DNA of 64,000 bases, from assembly GCF_002973595.1 (NCBI RefSeq), contig NZ_PVEO01000003.1:62001-126000 (forward strand). Direction: 5' to 3'. Position numbers and translations under genes: made by a program. Below, in pieces: positions 18,304 through 26,827 of this stretch (position 1 is its first letter; each line of letters starts with the position of its first letter). Below the pieces are notes generated by a model that saw only the letters and a program-made list of their open reading frames with translations, searched no databases and had not been told where the DNA came from. The stretch comes from Jejuia pallidilutea (GTDB taxonomy: Bacteria; Bacteroidota; Bacteroidia; Flavobacteriales; Flavobacteriaceae).

Positions 18304-19076
18304 AACCGCAACTCATTCTGTAACTGTTCATAAGCTTCTTGCACTTGTCTAAATTTTTCTTCGGCACCTTCTTGGTGTTCTTTTCCTAAATGTATAACGC
18401 GATCGGGGTGGTATTTTTTCGCCATTTTTCGGTAAGCACGCTTAATCTCGTCTACAGTTGCATCTTTTTCAATCTCCAAAATTTTATAAGCATTGTCTTT
18501 ACTGTTGTAAAACATAGCTTTAATACTCTCATAATCTTTAGTGCTAATACCCAAATAGCCTGCTATGGTATAGATTTGCCGTTCTTCATCTTGGGTAACG
18601 GTTCCATCGGCTTTAGCAATTCCGAATAAAAAATGAATGAGTTGTAGGCGCGACGGATGATCCATCATTTGCTTAATTTGTAAGCAAACCGGTCTTAAAG
18701 AAATATATTGTTTACTAATACCCTTAAACAATTTAAAAGCATGGTTTGCACGGTCTTTACCATACATATTTACAAATTGTTGGCGTACAAAGTCTAATTC
18801 ACGCTGGTCTTGTTTGCCATCAGCTTTTATAACAACCGAAGCTAGAACTAGTAAGCTTACCTCAAAATCTCCCGATTGGGTTTGTGGCCGTTGTTTATTG
18901 GGGCTTCTGTAAGTTGTTCTCCTACCTGTTGTAGATTTTCGTTCTCCTATAAGTGGATTATCACTACCATTTGCCATAGAATCTATAACACTGCCAATTG
19001 CCAACCCAATTATAGCGCCAATAGGTCCGCCAAAAGACCATCCTAAAGCACCTCCAATCCATTTTGAAAAACTCAT
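18300..19076 (-). CDS. TerB and DnaJ domain protein (DjlA-like co-chaperone)
   Basis: From the ATG at 19076 ([12 protein letters not shown]) the product has 258 residues; an in-frame ATG 27 bases upstream would add an unlikely MAINKIYSY. Order: a glycine-rich hydrophobic N-terminal segment (residues 5-33, [19 protein letters not shown]) likely to anchor in the membrane, a TerB-like helical domain (about 70-180), and a C-terminal J domain (about 192-258). The J domain contains [14 protein letters not shown], whose HPD tripeptide stimulates Hsp70 ATPase. This is the layout of DjlA, a membrane-tethered DnaK co-chaperone. The stop overlaps that of the small membrane protein by 4 bases. Confidence 0.88.
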   Translation of the reverse strand: MSFSKWIGGALGWSFGGPIGAIIGLAIGSVIDSMANGSDNPLIGERKSTTGRRTTYRSPNKQRPQTQSGDFEVSLLVLASVVIKADGKQDQRELDFVRQQFVNMYGKDRANHAFKLFKGISKQYISLRPVCLQIKQMMDHPSRLQLIHFLFGIAKADGTVTQDEERQIYTIAGYLGISTKDYESIKAMFYNSKDNAYKILEIEKDATVDEIKRAYRKMAKKYHPDRVIHLGKEHQEGAEEKFRQVQEAYEQLQNELRF

Positions 19077-19196
19077 GTAAGAATAAATTTTGTTTATCGC
19101 CAAATATAATATTTGTTAGTTGATTGATTCATAATTTTGTTACACAATTGGTATCTTTGCAACTCTAAAAAAAGTTAACTATTAAAATTTAAAAAT

Positions 19197-19607
19197 ATGT
19201 ATCCAGCAGAATTAGTAAAACCAATGCGTGAGGACTTAACCAATGTTGGGTTTGAAGAATTACATACTGCAGAGGCTGTAGAGGCGGCCATAGCTAAAGA
19301 AGGTACAACCTTAATTGTTGTAAATTCTGTTTGTGGTTGTGCAGCGGCAAACGCAAGACCAGGTGCTAGAATGAGTTTACAAAACACAAAGCGCCCTGAT
19401 AACATAACAACTGTATTTGCGGGTGTAGATAGAGAAGCTGTAGAAAAAGCAAGAGAGTACATGGTGCCATTTCCACCAAGTTCGCCAAGTATGGCCTTAT
19501 TTAAAAATGGAGAATTGGTTCATATGTTAGAGCGCCATCATATAGAAGGAAGACCTGCTGAGCTTATTGCAGAAAACCTAAAAGATGCCTACAACGAGCA
19601 TTGCTAG
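19197..19607 (+). CDS. BrxA/BrxB family bacilliredoxin (YphP/YqiW, DUF1094)
   Basis: A 136-residue thioredoxin-fold protein of usual family length. The active site is NSVCGCAAANARPGA, with the CGC motif typical of bacilliredoxins. It is preceded by MYPAELVKPMREDLTNVGFEEL, the characteristic N-terminus. In Firmicutes these proteins remove bacillithiol from protein mixed disulfides. Several Bacteroidota also appear to use bacillithiol, so a similar role is plausible here. The gene is monocistronic and has a strong terminator. Confidence 0.92.
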   Translation: MYPAELVKPMREDLTNVGFEELHTAEAVEAAIAKEGTTLIVVNSVCGCAAANARPGARMSLQNTKRPDNITTVFAGVDREAVEKAREYMVPFPPSSPSMALFKNGELVHMLERHHIEGRPAELIAENLKDAYNEHC

Positions 19608-19701
19608 CATTTGTTGTTGCGAAGACAGAAGTGCACAGTGAGTATTTTACAATAACATTACAAATTTCAGGTTTTCGTACAACATAGTTCACATAAAAAT
19701 T

Positions 19702-19728
19702 AAACCACGACAAAATCGTGGTTTTTTT
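19702..19728 (+). terminator. Rho-independent terminator after the bacilliredoxin gene
   Basis: AAACCACGA pairs perfectly with TCGTGGTTT around a 5-base loop and runs into a T tract. Confidence 0.9.
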
Positions 19729-19762
19729 ATGTCTTTATTTGAGATTACATTAATTTTGAAAC

Positions 19763-20500
19763 ATGCAAAAACTACTCTCATATCCTATATCGGTTGTTTA
19801 TTACATTTTTTTTGGGTTAACTTTAGTTATTTTTCACCCCATTCAATGGTTTTGTTTTAATGTTTTTGGGTATTATGCCCATAAAAAAAGTGTAGATGTA
19901 TTACAATTCTTTTTAATGCGATGTGCCAATATTTTAGGAACACGCTTTTCGTTTAACAATCCGCATAGTATACCCACAAACACGCCGCTTATAATTGTAG
20001 CTAACCACCAAAGTTTATACGATATTTCCCCTATTATGTGGTTTATGCGAAAGCACCATGCTAAGTTTATTAGTAAAATTGAATTAGGTAAAGGTATTCC
20101 TAGCGTATCATACAACTTACGCCATGGAGGCTCGGTGTTAATAGACAGGAAAAACCCTAGGCAGTCGCTTCCTGCCATTATGAAATTTGGCGAATACATA
20201 GAAAACACAAAAAGAGCAGCTGTAATTTTTCCAGAAGGCACACGCAGTAAGGATGGTACACCAAAACCTTTTCAAACCAAAGGCTTAGAAATTATGTTTA
20301 AAAAAGTACCATCTGCCCTAGTTGTTCCTATTTCTATAAATAATTCCTGGAAAATGCAACGTTATGGGCAGTTTCCCATGGGTTTAGGCGCACATGTTAA
20401 ATTTACTGTGCACAAACCTTTAAAATTAGCTACCTTTACAGATAAAAAAGCACTTATTGAGCAAGTAGAACATACAATTAAAGCTCATATTCACCCTTAA
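19763..20500 (+). CDS. 1-acyl-sn-glycerol-3-phosphate acyltransferase (PlsC family)
   Basis: A 245-residue protein with an N-terminal membrane segment (about 8-30) and the acyltransferase blocks: VANHQSLYDISP (NHx4D catalytic motif), KIELGKGIPSVSY, and VIFPEGTRSKDG (phosphate-binding FPEGTR). It would transfer an acyl chain to lysophosphatidic acid at the inner membrane in phospholipid synthesis. The next gene, an acyl-ACP desaturase, begins 11 bases after its stop, so chain desaturation and lipid assembly appear to be encoded in one operon. Confidence 0.92.
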   Translation: MQKLLSYPISVVYYIFFGLTLVIFHPIQWFCFNVFGYYAHKKSVDVLQFFLMRCANILGTRFSFNNPHSIPTNTPLIIVANHQSLYDISPIMWFMRKHHAKFISKIELGKGIPSVSYNLRHGGSVLIDRKNPRQSLPAIMKFGEYIENTKRAAVIFPEGTRSKDGTPKPFQTKGLEIMFKKVPSALVVPISINNSWKMQRYGQFPMGLGAHVKFTVHKPLKLATFTDKKALIEQVEHTIKAHIHP

Positions 20501-20511
20501 AATATATTATT

Positions 20512-21507
20512 ATGTCGTTGAAGAATGTAAGATTGGAAGTTATGGAGTTTTTAGAAAAAGACGTGGCCTCCTTAATGGATAAATATTTAATACCTATTGA
20601 TAAAATATGGCAACCTACCGACTTTTTACCAAACTCTGAAAAAGATACTTTTTTTGAAGAAATAAAAGAAATACAAGAACTAGCCAAAGAACTACCCTAC
20701 GATTTTTGGGTAGTTTTGGTGGGCGATATGATTACCGAAGAAGCTTTACCAACCTACGAATCGTGGTTAATGGATGTTGAAGGCGTAAACCAAGTAGATG
20801 GTGGCGGAAATGGTTGGAGCAAATGGGTAAAGCACTGGACTGCAGAAGAAAACCGCCATGGCGATGTATTAAACAAATATTTATACCTATCGGGTCGTGT
20901 AAATATGAAAGAAATTGAAAAAACCACCCAATATTTAATTGCCGATGGTTTTGATATTGGCACAGACAGAGACCCCTATAAAAACTTTGTATATACGAGT
21001 TTTCAAGAATTAGCAACCTACATATCCCATAATCGTGTAGCAAAAATTGCAAAAAAACGAGGTAACAAACGTTTAGCAAAAATGTGCCAAATTATTTCTG
21101 GAGACGAAATGCGCCACCACCACGCATACTCTGAATTTGTAGAACGTATATTTAAGGTAGACCCAAGCCAAATGATGTTAGCGTTTCATTATATGATGAA
21201 GCAAAAAATTACGATGCCAGCCCATTTTTTAAGAGAATCTGGTGGAAAAATTAGTTCTGCTTTCGAAGAGTTTTCTAATACTGCGCAACGCATTGGCGTA
21301 TACACATCAACCGATTATGTAGATATTTTACAAAAACTTATTGAACGCTGGGAAATTGATAAGATAACCAATCTTACTGAAGAGGCTGAAAAGGCTAGAG
21401 ATTACCTTATGAAACTACCAGCAAGAATGTATCGTTTATCTGAACGTATGAAAATACCCGAAAACTCGTTTCAATTTAAGTGGGTTGAACCTGCTGTTAT
21501 TAGATAA
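20512..21507 (+). CDS. Acyl-ACP desaturase (ferritin-like di-iron fold)
   Basis: A 331-residue soluble protein resembling the plant/actinobacterial stearoyl-ACP desaturase family. The two di-iron motifs are EENRHGD (residues 112-118) and DEMRHHHAY (198-206), matching EExxH plus D/ExxRH. It would introduce a cis double bond into acyl-ACP, using reduced ferredoxin and O2. The gene lies 11 bases after the plsC-family gene and 5 bases before the HD-domain gene. The likely outcome is control of membrane unsaturation; the double-bond position cannot be read from the sequence. Confidence 0.93.
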   Translation: MSLKNVRLEVMEFLEKDVASLMDKYLIPIDKIWQPTDFLPNSEKDTFFEEIKEIQELAKELPYDFWVVLVGDMITEEALPTYESWLMDVEGVNQVDGGGNGWSKWVKHWTAEENRHGDVLNKYLYLSGRVNMKEIEKTTQYLIADGFDIGTDRDPYKNFVYTSFQELATYISHNRVAKIAKKRGNKRLAKMCQIISGDEMRHHHAYSEFVERIFKVDPSQMMLAFHYMMKQKITMPAHFLRESGGKISSAFEEFSNTAQRIGVYTSTDYVDILQKLIERWEIDKITNLTEEAEKARDYLMKLPARMYRLSERMKIPENSFQFKWVEPAVIR

Positions 21508-21512
21508 ATATT

Positions 21513-22169
21513 GTGCCTACTGAAGACATCTTAAAAAAAACCATAACTTTTGTAAAGCAAACACTTGCTAATGCTGAAGGTGGGCACGACTGGTTTCATA
21601 TAGAGCGTGTTTACAAAAACAGCATGCTAATTGCCAAAAGTGAACCTGTTGATGAGTTTGTTGTAGCACTTGGTGCATTATTACACGATATTGCAGATAG
21701 CAAATTTTATAATGGCGATGAAAGCATAGGCCCTAAATTAGCTAGGGAGTTTTTATTTAAACAAAACGTAGATTCTGCTATTATTGAACATGTTGTACAA
21801 ATTATTAAAAATATTTCTTTTAAATCTGGTTTAGAAGGTAAGCAAAAATTTAAATCTGCTGAGTTGGATGTGGTTCAAGATGCTGACAGACTGGATGCCA
21901 TTGGGGCTATTGGTATTGCACGCACTTTTAACTATGGCGGTTTTAAAAACAGAGCAATTTATAACCCTGAGATTCCCCCAAATTTAAATATGACCAAGGA
22001 AGCTTACAAAGCTTCTACCGCACCTACCATAAATCACTTTTACGAAAAATTACTGCTCTTAAAGGATAAAATGAATACTAAAACTGGCAAATCGCTTGCG
22101 GTAAAGCGCCATGAGTTTATGCAAGCGTATTTACAACAGTTTTATGCTGAATGGAACGGAAAAGTATAA
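21513..22169 (+). CDS. HD-domain metal-dependent phosphohydrolase (YedJ-like)
   Basis: A 218-residue protein with the HD superfamily metal ligands: GHDWFHIERV (first His), LLHDIADSKF (the HD pair) and VVQDADRLDAIGAIG (final Asp). The start is a GTG at 21513 giving MPTEDILKKTI; no nearby ATG fits as well. HD proteins of this type hydrolyse phosphomonoesters or nucleotides, and the substrate is unknown. It follows the desaturase by 5 bases as the last gene of the lipid operon, although it need not be functionally linked to lipids. Confidence 0.85.
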   Translation: MPTEDILKKTITFVKQTLANAEGGHDWFHIERVYKNSMLIAKSEPVDEFVVALGALLHDIADSKFYNGDESIGPKLAREFLFKQNVDSAIIEHVVQIIKNISFKSGLEGKQKFKSAELDVVQDADRLDAIGAIGIARTFNYGGFKNRAIYNPEIPPNLNMTKEAYKASTAPTINHFYEKLLLLKDKMNTKTGKSLAVKRHEFMQAYLQQFYAEWNGKV

Positions 22170-22225
22170 TGCAACACTTCTTTTTGCTTGGGTTTAATAC
22201 TGGTTTTTACAGATACACCCACGCT

Positions 22226-22311
22226 AGGGATTGAGGGATTTGTTGAAGCTCTCCCGCCTTTTGCGGGAAGCGACTCCCGAAAGCCCGACCACGCCTTTGC
22301 GTGGGAGCGCC
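22226..22311 (+). repeat. Intergenic element with hairpins (possible structured RNA), copy B
   Basis: The element opens with AGGGATTGA and closes with GAAAGCCCGACC, a hairpin (ACGC...GCGT) and GGGAGCGCC. An internal CCCGC/GCGGG hairpin is also present. The end blocks recur at 30128 and 54149. It lies between the converging HD-domain and AraC-type genes and is much richer in G+C than its surroundings. Conservation of the end blocks with a variable middle suggests a structured RNA or a non-autonomous repeat. Confidence 0.6.
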
Positions 22312-22327
22312 AAAAAAACTAAAACAC

Positions 22328-23200
22328 TTACTGAATAATGTGCCTTATTTCTTTACGGTATTGCGAGGCGCTCTTTCCTGTAATCTCGTTAAACTGTTTG
22401 TTAAAATGCGAGAAGTTGTTAAAACCACATTCGTAACAAATGTCTGCTATACTCATTTGGCTTTCGTTTAGAAGTTTTGTAGCGTGCACTATACGGTACT
22501 CGTTTACCATTTGTGTAAAGGTTTTGCCTGTGGTTTTTTTAAAATAACGACAAAAGGCTGGCACCGTCATACTTACTTTATCTGCAATTTCTTCTAGGGT
22601 AATGTGGTCTTGGAAATTTGCATTTATGTATTTATATATTATTTTAATTTTTTCGCTGTCTTGCGGATTGGTTTCAAAAGCAATACCATCGGCATTTAAA
22701 AGTATGTAATCTTCTGTGTTGGCCAAATAGTCTAGTATCTCTAAAAAAAGAATAACGCGTTTTAATCCTTGTAACTCCAGGAGCATATCTATTTTAGGAC
22801 CTACTATTTTTTTAGTTTCAATACCAAAGCGAATGCCTTTTTCTGCTCTTGTAAATAATGCTAGAACGTTGGCCATTTCTGGTACATTAACAAAATGATC
22901 TCCCAAAAAATCAGATTTAAACTGTACCGTTGTTTCAGATCCATTTGCAGTTAACCTGTCTGCAAAACCATTGTGCGGTAAATTAGCCCCTATTAATATT
23001 AATTGACTGTTATTAAAATAAGATAGATGATTACCTATATGCGTTTTTCCTTGTCCTTTATTAACGTAAACAAGCTCTAATTCGGGGTGAAAGTGCCAAA
23101 AGGCATTCTGCCTATCTACCTTATCCATATGCTGTCTTACCAGCATGGAACTACCAAAACTGGGGGTTAGCTTTTCTAATGTAGGTTTCTTGATGATCAT
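22328..23200 (-). CDS. AraC family transcriptional regulator with cupin sensor domain
   Basis: A 290-residue protein. Residues 20-120 form a cupin-type sensor (FWHFHPELELVYVNKGQGKT, with His residues as in sugar-sensing AraC members). Residues 190-288 hold the double helix-turn-helix, with MTVPAFCRYFKKTTGKTFTQ and ADICYECGFNNFSHFNKQF. It probably senses a small ligand and acts at nearby promoters. It diverges from the secreted-protein gene at 23395. A -7 box TAAATTTG (minus strand, 23216-23223) precedes it, and a 17-bp inverted repeat lies between the two promoters, so it may regulate itself and the divergent gene. Confidence 0.9.
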   Translation of the reverse strand: MIIKKPTLEKLTPSFGSSMLVRQHMDKVDRQNAFWHFHPELELVYVNKGQGKTHIGNHLSYFNNSQLILIGANLPHNGFADRLTANGSETTVQFKSDFLGDHFVNVPEMANVLALFTRAEKGIRFGIETKKIVGPKIDMLLELQGLKRVILFLEILDYLANTEDYILLNADGIAFETNPQDSEKIKIIYKYINANFQDHITLEEIADKVSMTVPAFCRYFKKTTGKTFTQMVNEYRIVHATKLLNESQMSIADICYECGFNNFSHFNKQFNEITGKSASQYRKEIRHIIQ

Positions 23201-23263
23201 TGCGCGATTTTAAAGCAAATTTACTACTTATTATGCACACATTATATATTTTTTTACCTTAAA

Positions 23264-23323
23264 TATATGCTATTTTAACTTAACATGTAGTTAACATTAA
23301 CTTAACAGTTAAAATAGCATATA
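23264..23323. promoter_or_regulatory. 17-bp inverted repeat between the AraC-type gene and its divergent neighbour
   Basis: The arm TATATGCTATTTTAACT (23264-23280) is perfectly repeated in inverse orientation at 23307-23323, with 26 bases between them rich in GTTAAC words. Its position between two divergent promoters, about 20 bases upstream of the plus-strand -33 box, fits an operator. That the adjacent AraC protein binds it is inferred. Confidence 0.65.
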
Positions 23324-23372
23324 AATAAGCCAAAATTGATGTTTTCTTAAGCGTATAAGGGGCATATCTTTG
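23317..23372 (+). promoter_or_regulatory. Promoter with conserved upstream block for the first secreted paralog
   Basis: TATCTTTG (23365-23372) matches the -7 consensus TAnnTTTG, and TTTT (23342-23345) lies exactly 19 bases upstream as a near -33 box. The 29 bases 23317-23345, opening GCATATAAAT and closing ATGTTTT, match 24 of 29 positions at 24601-24629, where the -33/-7 spacing is identical. Confidence 0.7.
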
Positions 23373-23394
23373 CAGTGTAGAATTTAATGAACAA

Positions 23395-24027
23395 ATGAAA
23401 ATGATGAAAAACGTATTTAGTACTCCAAAAAAAGTAATGGTAATGGTAGCAATAATGGCTACGGTTGCAGGTTACGCTAAAAATGACAATTCTAAAAACA
23501 TTATTAATAAAGACGCTAAAACAACAGCTATAACATTAAATGTTAAACAAGGAAACTTGTTAACTATTAAAGATGCAAATGGTATTATTCTTTACAAAGA
23601 AGTTATGGCACAAAAAGGTGTTTATTCTAAAGGCTTCGATTTAACTGCTTTACCAAACGGAAATTATGTTATTGAACTTGAAAAAGATGTAGAAATTAAG
23701 GTAATGCCTTTTACAGTGTCTTCAACTAAAGTAAGTTTCAACAAAGAAAGCGAATCTGTGTTTTTTAAGCCAGTTACTAGAGTAAAAGAAGATTTAGTTT
23801 ATGTAACTAAATTAGCTTTAAATAACGAAGATCTAGATATTGAAATTTACAAAGAAGCTGATGATTATTCTTTTGAATACTTTAATAACAACTATGAGTT
23901 GGTATATAAAGAAAAGGTAGAAAACACTAAAAGTTTAGAGCGTATTTACAAATTATCGAAAAAAGGAAATTACAAAATAGTGTACTACTCGCAAGGTAGA
24001 ACACATACAGAATACATTAATAATTAA
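23395..24027 (+). CDS. Secreted protein of unknown function, paralog 1
   Basis: A 210-residue protein with an N-terminal signal peptide (hydrophobic core about residues 11-27, ending VAGYA). The mature part is beta-rich: about residues 50-110 contain KQGNLLTIKDANGIILYKE and KGFDLTALPNGNYVIELEKD. This resembles the strand-turn pattern of small beta-sandwich domains such as T9SS sorting domains, but here it is not C-terminal. It is paralogous to the protein at 24685 over its whole length. I do not recognise a named family. It diverges from an AraC-type regulator, has a strong promoter match and its own terminator, so it is likely a regulated single-gene unit. Confidence 0.8.
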   Translation: MKMMKNVFSTPKKVMVMVAIMATVAGYAKNDNSKNIINKDAKTTAITLNVKQGNLLTIKDANGIILYKEVMAQKGVYSKGFDLTALPNGNYVIELEKDVEIKVMPFTVSSTKVSFNKESESVFFKPVTRVKEDLVYVTKLALNNEDLDIEIYKEADDYSFEYFNNNYELVYKEKVENTKSLERIYKLSKKGNYKIVYYSQGRTHTEYINN

Positions 24028-24057
24028 TTTTAATGTCTTATTTAGTTTAGTTGGTTT

Positions 24058-24088
24058 AAGTGGGCTGTGGTGGCCCACTTTTTTTTGC
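24058..24088 (+). terminator. Rho-independent terminator after paralog 1
   Basis: AAGTGGGC pairs with GCCCACTT around a 7-base loop and runs into eight T residues. Confidence 0.9.
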
Positions 24089-24600
24089 TTTAATTTTACC
24101 TAAACCGTAATTAGGTATTATATTTTTTGGCGTATTACCCTTTAACACACAATGGTGAAAATATGTTTTTCTGTTAAAGAATTAGCCAAACTTTAGTACT
24201 ACTATTTAACAAAATCTGCTAAGTAAAGTTTTATAGAATTTCAATACAACAATTGGTTACTCCACTCTTAATACTACTTAAGCTTGCTATTTTGCCCTTC
24301 CTTCATTTTAAAAATGAAAATTAACTTAAGCATTTTGTTAGATTAGTTTTTGCTACTAAGCATAAAACACTAAAACTTTATTTAACAAGAAACACTTTTT
24401 AGAGAAACATAATAAATAGTTATTGTGTGCCAAATATAACTTACAAAAACCCAGCGCTTGTAAATCTAATTTCAATACTATTTTATTAATACGTGTCATC
24501 AAAATTTACAACCTAAAAAAAGCCAAAATATATAATATTAACCCTACATAATAGTATATTGACTTTACTTAAAAATAACATAGATTTAACGGGTAATTTT
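24089..24600. other. AT-rich intergenic stretch upstream of paralog 2
   Basis: About 510 bases without a convincing gene. Visible items are a weak TTCATTTT/AAATGAA hairpin near 24303 and the left arm (ATATTGACT, 24556-24564) of a 9-bp inverted repeat whose right arm is at 24612-24620. The length is unusual beside the compact spacing elsewhere, and may hold regulatory sites or a small RNA. Confidence 0.4.
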
Positions 24601-24656
24601 GCATATAAATTAGTCAATATCAATGTTTTACACCGTTCTCCTTTGTTGTAGTTTTG
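24601..24656 (+). promoter_or_regulatory. Promoter with conserved upstream block for the second secreted paralog
   Basis: The block 24601-24629 matches 23317-23345 at 24 of 29 positions. TTTT (24626-24629), a 19-base spacer and the -7 box TAGTTTTG (24649-24656) reproduce the geometry of the first promoter exactly. The right arm AGTCAATAT of an inverted repeat lies inside the block. This suggests the same regulator acts on both genes. Confidence 0.7.
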
Positions 24657-24684
24657 ACCTGTAAAACATTAATAAATCCAAATC

Positions 24685-25293
24685 ATGAAAAACGTAATGA
24701 ACAACTTAAAAAAAGTATTCTTAATGGTAGCAATTATGTCTACGGTTATGGGATACGCAAACGAAAAATCATTTACAATTACAGAAAATGATGCAAAAAA
24801 GACAGTACTAACTTTAGCAGATGTTAAAGTAGGTAACCTTTTTAAAATTAAAGACGAAAACGGCATGGTACTATATAAAGAAACCATTCAACGTAAAGGC
24901 ACTTACTCTAAAGGTTTTGACTTAACATCGCTTCCAGATGGCAGTTACTTTTTTGAATTAGAGAAAGATATGGAAATATCTACTATTCCTTTTGAAGTTA
25001 AAGCTAACGAAGTTAGCTTTAATAAGGAATTAGCAAAAACTTTTTTCAAACCATCTACGCACACCAGAGGAAATATGGTTTTTATAAACCAACTTTCGCT
25101 AAACGAAATGCCTCTTGAAATAGAAGTGTATTACGATGGTGGTGTTTTCACTGAGTCTTATCAATTAATTCATAATGAGACAATTGCTAACACTAAAAAT
25201 ATTGAAAGAGTTTACGAATTGGGCGATTTCGAGGAAGGAAAATACAAAATAGTTTTCAAGTCTGAAGGAAGAGAATTTGTTAAATTCATTTAA
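24685..25293 (+). CDS. Secreted protein of unknown function, paralog 2
   Basis: A 202-residue protein with a signal peptide (MKNVMNNLKKVFLMVAIMST and on to GYA). It aligns end to end with the protein at 23395: both have GNLFKIKD/GNLLTIKD, LYKE, then TYSKGFDLTSLPDGSYFFEL, SFNKE, FFKP and a closing KYKIVFKSEGRE-type segment. Divergence between the two is substantial, so the duplication is old or fast-evolving. No enzyme motif or lipobox is present; a structural, adhesive or binding role is possible. It has its own promoter resembling that of paralog 1 and its own terminator. Confidence 0.8.
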   Translation: MKNVMNNLKKVFLMVAIMSTVMGYANEKSFTITENDAKKTVLTLADVKVGNLFKIKDENGMVLYKETIQRKGTYSKGFDLTSLPDGSYFFELEKDMEISTIPFEVKANEVSFNKELAKTFFKPSTHTRGNMVFINQLSLNEMPLEIEVYYDGGVFTESYQLIHNETIANTKNIERVYELGDFEEGKYKIVFKSEGREFVKFI

Positions 25294-25320
25294 TAATAAC
25301 ACTAACTCAAACATTTGAAG

Positions 25321-25347
25321 AGCGGGTAGCGATGCCCGCTTTTTTTC
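25321..25347 (+). terminator. Rho-independent terminator after paralog 2
   Basis: AGCGGG pairs with CCCGCT around TAGCGATG and runs into seven T residues, 27 bases after the stop codon. Confidence 0.85.
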
Positions 25348-25527
25348 AAGACGCCACCTTTAAAAAGGCCTATTAATAAAATTCAATATTATGTTTATCT
25401 CACAAATCTACTACTGCAATCAAATACAAAAGGAAAAAAAGTTCAACAGAACCACAACCCTTAACTTAAGAGATTTCAAGCTTTTAAGCTCAAAAAAATT
25501 AAGGCTAGCAATTAAATCTTAAGCACA

Positions 25528-26601
25528 TTAAAACAATTTAAGTTGCCCATCTTTATATGGCTCATACAAAGCCAAATTAAGTTTGGGCATTTTTTTGTCT
25601 CTAAAATATTTGTGTTGCGCTAATTTTACAAGGGTATTTATCTGTTCAGCTATTTTACCTTCACCTCGCATTCTAGAACCAAAACGACTATTATTTAAAG
25701 AACCGCCATGGCAACTTTCTATTTGGTGCAGTACTTTTTCGGCACGATCTGGCATTGTTTTTTTAATCCAATCTGTAAATATTTCACCTATTGCACCATT
25801 TAATCTTACAATTGTATGGCCAATAGAAACTGCACCATGTTCAGAAGCCGCTTTAGCTAAAGATAAAATTTCATGACTGTTTATTCCTGGAATAATTGGC
25901 GCCATCATAACATTTACGGGAATTCCATTTTCACTAAGTATTTTAACGGTTTCTAAACGCTTTTTTATAGTAGCTGTTCTGGGTTCTAAAGCTCGTCTGG
26001 TATCTTCAGAGAGCGAAGTTATAGATATGTTTACACCAATTAAATTATCTTTAGCCAGGGCTTTTAAAAGATCTAAATCTCTTAAAATCAACGCATTTTT
26101 AGTAATAATTCCAACAGGGTGTTTATAGTTTAAAAAAGCTTTTAAACAAGCTCTTGTAATTTTATACTTGCTTTCGGCAGGTTGGTAGCAATCGGTATTT
26201 CCAGACATTACAATAGGTTGTGCTTTCCAATTTTTATTTTTCAAATGTGCTTCTAACAGCTTAGGCGCTGTTTTTTTTACTAGAATTCGCCTTTCAAAGT
26301 CTAATCCTGCACTGTAGCCCCAAAACTCGTGCGTATTTCTGGCATAACAATAAATACAACCGTGTTCGCAGCCTTGATACACATTCATAGAATATGCCAT
26401 CCCTACATCTGGACTTGTTACTTTATTTACAATAGTTTTAGGAAATACTTCAAGAAATTTGGTCTTATTTTTAGAAGGTGCTTCGTCTTCTTTTCTACAA
26501 AACTCCAAGAAGTCGTCGCGCATTTCGTGCTGTAATTCAAAAAAACGATTAGGAACGTTTAGTTGGGCGCCACGTCCTTTTATAGTAGATGTAGAGTTCA
26601 T
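25528..26601 (-). CDS. PA0069 family radical SAM protein (SplB-like)
   Basis: A 357-residue protein with the radical SAM cluster motif in YQGCEHGCIYCYARNTHEFW (CxxxCxxC, near residue 78-85). This sequence context is typical of the PA0069/SplB-related group. VMSGNTDCYQPAE and GIITKNALILRD follow as later barrel strands. The reaction is not established for this family; a DNA-repair role like spore photoproduct lyase has been suggested by similarity only. It stands alone, converging on paralog 2 and diverging from the esterase gene. Confidence 0.9.
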   Translation of the reverse strand: MNSTSTIKGRGAQLNVPNRFFELQHEMRDDFLEFCRKEDEAPSKNKTKFLEVFPKTIVNKVTSPDVGMAYSMNVYQGCEHGCIYCYARNTHEFWGYSAGLDFERRILVKKTAPKLLEAHLKNKNWKAQPIVMSGNTDCYQPAESKYKITRACLKAFLNYKHPVGIITKNALILRDLDLLKALAKDNLIGVNISITSLSEDTRRALEPRTATIKKRLETVKILSENGIPVNVMMAPIIPGINSHEILSLAKAASEHGAVSIGHTIVRLNGAIGEIFTDWIKKTMPDRAEKVLHQIESCHGGSLNNSRFGSRMRGEGKIAEQINTLVKLAQHKYFRDKKMPKLNLALYEPYKDGQLKLF

Positions 26602-26827
26602 TTTAATAAGATTGTGAGTTAAAAACAGTTGAAGCGTTTAAAATTAATTATAATTTACATTAGAAAATGTTAAATTAAAAATGGGTTACTAACAAATTTC
26701 TTTAATGTTTAAGTTGATTTTGTGAGAAATTTTGATGAAATTCGTTAAGGTTAATAATAAAAACTACTTATTGTAAGTTTGTTAAGAATTTATAGCTCTT
26801 TACGCCCTAAACCTTGATCTTAATTTA

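Noticed and set aside
25391-25522. A 43-residue reading frame (MFISQIYYCNQIQKEKKFNR and onward) between a terminator and the radical SAM gene
   Set aside because: No promoter, no recognisable motif and AT-driven composition; nothing separates it from a chance open frame.
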